Positions 58,212 through 64,000 of a DNA stretch of 64,000 bases are shown piece by piece. The stretch is from assembly GCA_943737045.1 (NCBI GenBank), contig CALSFV010000111.1, positions 152,144 through 216,143 on the forward strand. The letters are read 5' to 3'. Within the stretch, counting starts at the first letter, position 1; each line of letters starts with the position of its first letter. Position numbers and translations under genes: made by a program. Source of the DNA: Parapristionchus giblindavisi. Its lineage: Eukaryota > Nematoda > Chromadorea > Rhabditida > Diplogasteridae. Under the pieces are notes generated by a model, which had not been told where the DNA came from, did not search any database, and saw nothing but the letters and a program-made list of their open reading frames with translations.

Positions 58212-61200
58212 ATGCGTAAAGTCCTATTTTTCCTTCTTTTCCTTATAGTAAGTTTTTCTTTCAATCGATATTCAATCGATGATCTATGAGAGACTATCTG
58301 ACTGATGGCACACTAAAAAATAGTGGAAAACGGAAAATGGCGGCTTTCCAGGGTCTAAAAAAGCACCTGGAAACTCGAAAATTTGAATTCGCGGGCGCGA
58401 AAAAAGGTGCGGTAATTCAAATTCTGGCTTTCCAACTGCGGTTTTCTGCGGTTTAAAAAGGATGTTAAGTAGGAATTTAAGTTCCTAAGCTTCAGAAAGG
58501 TCGAAAAATGAAATTTCAGCTTTATTTAAGTTTTATAACCGCAGAAAATCGCAGTTAGAAAATCAGAATTTGAATTTCCGCGCCTTATTCGCGCCCGCGA
58601 ATTCAAATTTCGAGTTTCCATTTTCGGTTTTCCAGTGTACTTTTTTAGACCCCGGAAAGTCGCCATTTTCCGTTTTCCACTATTTTTTAGTGCGCCATCA
58701 GTGAACATATTTTGCTTATGGCTTGGCACTTGGCCAAAAAGTGATACGAACCGATCGGGCCCAAATCGTGCACAGTTGTAGTATGGGCTGCCATGAGCTC
58801 ACAGACGACGTTTGGGTTCGTCATATCTGCACCCTCGCTAAATATCGTAAGTTCGATGAAGTGTCATCAAAATTTCAAAGTTTACGGATTCGTTCGATAT
58901 GTGTATATGACGAAGAGCAATAGTAAGCAGGCAAATTCCACCAAGTATCATCCCGATGCAAAACCGTGAGACCCAGAAAAAAAATTAAAAAGACATAAAA
59001 AATATTTTTCAATTTTATTTTATTTTTCCTACAATTGCCTATCGGTGAGGGTCATTTTTTATTCCTTCAATTTGACGAGTATTCATTAGTGTAACTACTG
59101 TATGAAAATGACTTAAAACAAATTGGGAAAAAGTTGCCTTATTCCCGAAAAACCACGATTAATGCGCCTTTTTATTGCAAACTGAGCCGATTAAGCGTGT
59201 GCCGGATACGGTAATGCAAATGCGGAAATTCAAAATTCTGCAATAACTGTTTGTTTTCATTCGATTTCGGTATTATATTATTGTTTTCTTTTATCATTTG
59301 TTAGTTATCTGAATATTTGAATAGTAATATCACACTATTTTTCGGAAAAAAATATCAATTTTGAAGTTTTGAATTTGCATAACCGTAACCGGGAAATGCT
59401 TATTCGTTCAGTTGGAGATAAAAAGACAAATTAATCGTCGTGTTTCGGGAATAAGGCAACTTTTTCCCAATTTGTTTTAATTCATTTTCATACAATAATT
59501 ACACTAATGAATACTCGTCAAATTGAAGGAATAAAAAATGACCCTCACCGATAGGCAATTGTAGGAAAAATAAAATAAAATTGAAAAATATTTTTTATGT
59601 CTTTTTAAATTTTTTTCTGGGTCTCACGGTTTTGGATCGGGATGATACTTGGTGGAATTTGTCTGCTTACTATTGCTCTTCGTCATATACACATATCGAA
59701 CGAATCCGTAAACTTTGAAATTTTGATGACACTTCATCGAACTTACGATATTTAGCGAGGGTGCAGATATGACGAACCCAAACTTCGTCTATGAGCTCAT
59801 GTCAGCCGATACTACAACTGTGCACGATTTGGGCCCGATCGGTTCTTATCACTTTTTGGCCAAGTGCCAAGAGAATGTCACTTGAGCCAGATAGTCTCTC
59901 CTATCTATTTCTAATCAATCAATAAACCAATCAATAATTCAGACTGTGGTTTGGACATTGAAACCATGTCAGAAGTTAGCATTGTGTGCATTAGAAAAGT
60001 GTATTGAACGAAGAGGAAATGGAACGAAAACTCCCCCAGAGGAAGAGGTTAGAGAGTATTGTATGGTTGTGGTAGATGGGAGAAGAGTGAATAGAGAAAA
60101 GAGAATAGAGATGGTATTATCATAATCCTTCAATACAATTTCATTTCAGATAATCAATAATATGATAAATCGATTTAATTTTGGATGTGTATATGGTCCA
60201 TCTTGTTATGATCATTGTGTTAAATGTGATTCATGTAAATATGGAATGGATCAAGTCAAAACTATTGTCATGCATCAAAATAGTAGTAAGGACATCTTTT
60301 ACTTTTTAAAGATTTTACTTTTTAAAGATCGCCTGATCTTGAAAATGCTTAGTTCTAAAAATAGTGTCTAAAAATCGACAAAAGCCAAAAGATGTACCAG
60401 CCCGATGCGGGGCTCGAACCCGCGACAGCCAGATTAAGAGTCTGGTGCTCTACCGACTGAGCTAACCGGGCACATGCATGATCAGTTGTACTTTGTTGAT
60501 GTTGCACAAGTGGAAGGTGAGCATCTCCTAGAGTGCATGAGATAGATCGAAGTAAATAGAGAAAGAGAGAATAAGAAGAGAATAAAGAATAGAATAATAG
60601 AAACATAATGACATCGCATTATCTTTATCCATTCATTTTTTCTTCAATAGAAATATAATCCAATTATAGCGTCCTTCCCTCCCTAAATTTCCCAAAATAA
60701 TGAATAAAAAGTATTTGCGGCGTTAGAAAATTTGAGATGAAACTATTTTCTATTCTATTCAACATGAGCGAACACTTTTCTTTCATTTAAAACCTGTATG
60801 CAAAGCATTCATAGTGGAAAATCTGTGGAAAGGGGAAAATGGGAAAGGGAAATGTGTGATCCTTTTGGTTATTTCTTCAATATTTCATATTATTTCAGCT
60901 GGTGAATGTCCTTTAATGGAGAAATGTGCAATTGAATGTTTCAGTGATCAGGTTCATTCTATATATTCATTCTATCATAACAATTGAACCTTTCATTCAT
61001 GAAAACCTTTCCTTTCAATATCAATTAATATATTCATCCATTTAATTTTCCAATAAATTGAAAGAATAATAAAATAATAAAATAATAATAATAATTGTGA
61101 ATAGGTTCGGAGTCGTTCACCATGGGAATGTTTTCGAACTCATTGTTCTCATGAATGTTTCAATGAAAGAAAATGTACATCATGTTATGAAACTATGAAG

Positions 61201-61668
61201 AATATATTTGCTGGATTCTGTTATAGGTATACAATATTATTGATAAGATTCAAAGTATTCAATGTATTCTTAGCTTGAAAATACAACATTAAATCTATTT
61301 CAAATGAATAATTAATTTGTATCAATGGAAACAAAACCTTACACAGTTAACATTAACCTTAGTCTCACGTGTTGGGGTTTGACATGGAGGGTTTTTTTGC
61401 CAATTATATGTTTTTCTCATTGTCAGAATGTTTGGGAATAGCTAAATCTCTTTACTCAATGAATAAAGATGTTTTAATGATAGAAGAGGATGAATTAGAC
61501 CTCATTACTTTTTTATTCAAATGGAATTGTCCCAAATAAAGTAATCGATAAATAAAAGATATTCTTAATTTCAGAGAAGGATACAATTACAAATTCAAGA
61601 CAAAATGTCGTGAACTATTTGATAAAGTATCAACTGAACATATATTTAAATTGAAAAGAGTTGTATGA
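58212..61668 (+). CDS. Secreted cysteine-rich protein of unknown family
   Basis: Exon 1 (58212-58247) encodes a signal peptide, MRKVLFFLLFLI. Further exons are 59943-60047, 60150-60285, 60899-60951, about 61106-61226, and a last exon from about 61575 ending in TGA at 61668. The mature part has many cysteines in the pattern K-P-C-Q-K-L-A-L-C-A-L-E-K-C, then G-C-V-Y-G-P-S-C-Y-D-H-C-V-K-C-D-S-C, E-C-P-L-M-E-K-C-A-I-E-C, and C-F-R-T-H-C-S-H-E-C-F. It looks like an extracellular disulfide-rich protein. I recognise no family. Intron 1 (1.7 kb) is filled with nested palindromes, and a later intron carries an antisense tRNA-Lys. Confidence 0.72.
58288..59900. mobile_element. Foldback element (palindrome 3) in intron 1 of the Cys-rich gene
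   Basis: GAGAGACTATCTG at 58288 faces CAGATAGTCTCTC ending at 59900. Further in, GGCACTTGGCCAAAAAGTG (about 58724) faces its reverse complement at about 59857. Arms of nearly 600 bases converge near 59300. The left arm is interrupted by the smaller palindrome at 58302-58701. No transposase is encoded. Confidence 0.88.
58302..58701. mobile_element. 400-bp foldback element nested in the left arm of palindrome 3
   Basis: Ends CTGATGGC[A/G]CACTAAAAAA and TTTTTTAGTGCGCCATCAG are inverted. Arms of nearly 200 bases share GTGGAAAACGGAAAATGGCG and TTTGAATTCGCGGGCGCGAA. It has no counterpart in the right arm of the surrounding palindrome, so it inserted later. Confidence 0.88.
60400..60471 (-). tRNA. 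tRNA-Lys (CTT), antisense in an intron of the Cys-rich gene
   Basis: The 72-base cloverleaf on the minus strand has acceptor stem GCCCGGT pairing near-perfectly with ATCGGGC, D-arm AGCTCAGTCGGTAGAGC, anticodon stem CCAGA/TCTGG around CTCTTAA with anticodon CTT, and T-arm GCGGGTTCGAGCCCCGC. The boxes for polymerase III are intact. Confidence 0.95.
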
Positions 61669-62048
61669 TTCATTTCTCTTTTCTTAAGTACTTTCAACCT
61701 AATAAACAGTTCATTCATTCATACTCATTCATTCACACAAAATATCGTGGCTCATTACAATAATAGATAAGAACGGCCAATTAGAGCGAATTAAAGCTCT
61801 CTCCCTCTCCCTCTCCTTCTCTCCTCCCTCTCTCTCCCTCTACCTCTTAGAAAAACTATAGATTGAGTGAACATCATCGTAAGGTTTCAGTGAATGAAAT
61901 GATCTATTGATTCTCTTTAGCGAATGATTAAATAGTTTGATCTAAAAGGGAGGAGATTCATTCAATTCAATTCATCTCATTTCTTATTCTTCTTCTTCTT
62001 CTATTGTCCTCATCCTTTCCTTCTCTCATATTCATTCATTCGTACAAA
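61669..62048. promoter_or_regulatory. Intergenic region with a short CT tract before the proprotein gene
   Basis: A polypyrimidine block at about 61799-61849 (CTCCCTCTCCCTCTCCTTCT type) lies some 200 bases upstream of the next start codon on its sense strand. No gene is seen. Confidence 0.5.
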
Positions 62049-64000
62049 TGAGGATATTTTTATTATTTTTATTAATTGGATTTACACAATCACAAAGGTA
62101 CTTTATCTAATCATTTAATATGTTAATTAATAATAATGACATCATCTTTTCTACCTTAGTCGTGGCATCGTATTCATGCGTAGTCCCCTTCCTATCAATG
62201 ATCTATCAACTGTTATACTTTACTTTTGGACTGCATAAAGTATACATTATATAATTAAGATTTCCATGGAATGAACCATTGGATAGAAGAAATAAAGGAA
62301 GAAATAATGAAGAGATAAATATACCATGGAATAGAAGAGATAATGATAGAGGAAATAGTAATTCATCCAGTTCAAGTTCAAATGAATCAAAAGGAAGAAA
62401 TGATGATATTGAAGAAAGAAAGAATGATAATAGAAGAGGATCTAAAGATAATAGAGACAGATTTAATATTCCTAATCCATTTAATATTATTGATTCATTA
62501 TCTAATGGAAGATCTAATAGTAAAAGAAGAAATAGACCTCTTGATAAGTTAGTTTCTTATTCTATTATAATCTCGTACGTTCATAACATCTAATCAAAGT
62601 TACTATGGTTATCTTATTAGCTCAATATTAAATGATTTCAATATAGAGCTCATGCATTTGCTAATCTCCGTAAGTTTGGACGTGGAAAGATATCATTGAA
62701 ACATGAAGATTGGAATGAACATGCTGAACAATTCTGTCAATTATTCCCTCATAATAGTAAATGCAGGTTCGATAGATCTATAGGTTCGATAGATCTATAG
62801 TTTTCATCGTTGATCGATTAATCATATTATATGTTTTGATACATTTATGCATAATTATGATCTTTTTTCAGAAATGGACAAAAACCTAAAGAGGAAGATC
62901 TTGATTTCATATCTAAAGCAATAGAGAAAAGGCAGAAAAGAAGAATCATTCCAAGGTATGATACTGTAGTTATTGATGACTAAAGATCTTTTATTTGTAG
63001 AATCAAAAGAAAAGATTGGTTAGCTGGAGTTCCTGAATTATTAAAAGAAAAGGCAAAGAATAGAAGAAAGTTTGGAGTTGTTGATACTGAAACGAGAGGA
63101 TTCTTTAGGGTTTGGATTGATTATAATGAATGGAATGAATTATATTATTATAGGATGCATGTAAAAGTGGAAGAGCTCAATGTAGAAAACAACCTGATGA
63201 TGCTATTGAAAAGAGAAAAATATTGAGAGATCATGTATGATCTTTGATCTTTAATCTTTGATCTTTGATCTCTGTTCCAGATAGCTAAAACAGAGAAGGA
63301 AAAGTTGAATGTAACAGAAGAAGAAGCAGATGATAATGTTGAGATTCGATTTGATAGAACTCTTAGAATTAAAAGAGCTCTTTTAGAAAAAGCTAATCTT
63401 ACGGCAGAGGTGAAATATATTAATATTTTCATATTAATTTTATGCAAGTACATTTTATACGCACAATATCATTCATTTTAAATCATTAATTTAATAATTA
63501 AATAAATAATAATTATAGGTCGATCCAATCGATGACGGAATATTCGAATCTGATATATTATTGACAGAGAAACAATCGGATCTTCTATTGAATGATCTTG
63601 ATAAAGCAGATACAGATGGAGATGAAGATCTTTCCCCTGATGATGATGATGAGTTAGTTATTTGATGAGAAGAAGATATAGGAGGATATGGTCTTTAGAA
63701 GATGATCTTCTTAGTCATGGATATGAATTATAATGAATGTATTATAGTGATATTCCGTCTGCCCCTTCAGATGATCATCCTAATTCATCTAAACCATTAA
63801 ATGGTCAAATTAGAAAGAAAAGGTATTACATTACATTAACGATGGAGACCATCGAGTTTTTTCGTAATAAGACTGTTCGGATACATCAAAAGAATCGAAG
63901 ACATATTTGATATTGATTCATAATATGTTTGAAAACTTTTAAGGCATGTAGAGAGTGAATGTCCGATTTGCATACTTGATTCTCTCAATTTCCCATTGTC
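62049..64000 (+). CDS. 5' part of a secreted proprotein with astacin-like prodomain motif (cut by window end)
   Basis: Exon 1 (62049-62098) encodes a signal peptide, MRIFLLFLLIGFTQSQ. Later exons join in phase and give an Asn/Arg/Ser-rich stretch, then H-A-F-A-N-L-R-K-F-G-R, W-N-E-H-A-E-Q-F-C-Q-L-F, and K-R-K-D-W-L-A-G-V-P-E-L-L-K. An acidic part D-G-I-F-E-S-D-I-L-L-T-E-K-Q follows, and then I-R-K-K-R near 63820. F-x-x-D-I followed by Leu and Thr resembles the Asp-switch (FxGD) of astacin metalloprotease prodomains, and the basic site would be a furin cut. The catalytic HExxH is not in the window. The segment 63946-64000 (H-V-E-S-E-C-P-I-C) may be the next exon but does not look like an astacin start, so the family call is tentative. 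Confidence 0.6.

Overview
This window is nuclear DNA from a small-genome, AT-rich multicellular animal, not a prokaryote. All genes use the standard code and are cut into short exons by GT-AG introns, mostly about 40-90 bases. Genes lie close together; two convergent coding ends are only about 90 bases apart. The gene set is animal: ARS2/Serrate, the BEACH protein LYST, LRCH, JTB and a group I PAK kinase. A nematode-style six-cysteine (C6) secreted domain points towards nematodes or relatives. An intact DNALI1 (inner-arm axonemal dynein light chain) argues against a nematode, because that phylum has no motile cilia. I therefore leave the phylum open.

Layout. 45-603 (+): 3' end of an unrecognised gene. 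697-1794 (-): DNALI1, head to head with ARS2. 2227-7481 (+): ARS2, with a mariner element in one intron and an unusual 34-bp tandem array carrying copies of a splice acceptor in another. 7929-10638 (+): secreted Thr-rich C6-domain protein whose first intron holds a 1.14-kb palindrome. 10789-12960 (+): secreted or membrane-tethered CUB-like protein. 13822-31943 (+): LYST/Beige. Its introns contain a 211-bp hAT-type MITE, an antisense nested gene for a Gly-rich secreted protein (19610-20241), a decayed tRNA-Gly-like sequence, a second mariner and a tRNA-Asp gene. 32876-41883 (-): LRCH. 42698-46765 (+): JTB, whose large intron is a stack of nested inverted-repeat elements. 47100-50450: several kilobases of (CCCTCT)-type polypyrimidine repeat. 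50612-54701 (+): PAK. 55599-56559 (-): small multi-pass membrane protein. 58212-61668 (+): secreted Cys-rich protein with nested palindromes in intron 1 and an antisense tRNA-Lys in another intron. 62049-64000 (+): 5' part of a secreted proprotein with an astacin-like prodomain motif and a dibasic KKR site, running off the window.

The genes do not form one pathway; this is ordinary animal gene order. The unexplained structure is in non-coding DNA. Three near-perfect 1.1-1.6 kb palindromes all lie in introns. Polypyrimidine tracts sit upstream of genes, or in their 5' introns, in an orientation that follows gene direction. Several start codons lie directly behind a 3' splice site. Short motifs ((GATCTTT)n, (ATTG)n and TACTGTAG) recur through introns of unrelated genes.

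Exon junctions were read by eye and checked for phase in ARS2, DNALI1, C6, CUB, JTB, the nested Gly-rich gene and the multi-pass gene. LYST, LRCH and PAK were followed exon by exon but without full coordinate bookkeeping. No database search was possible.
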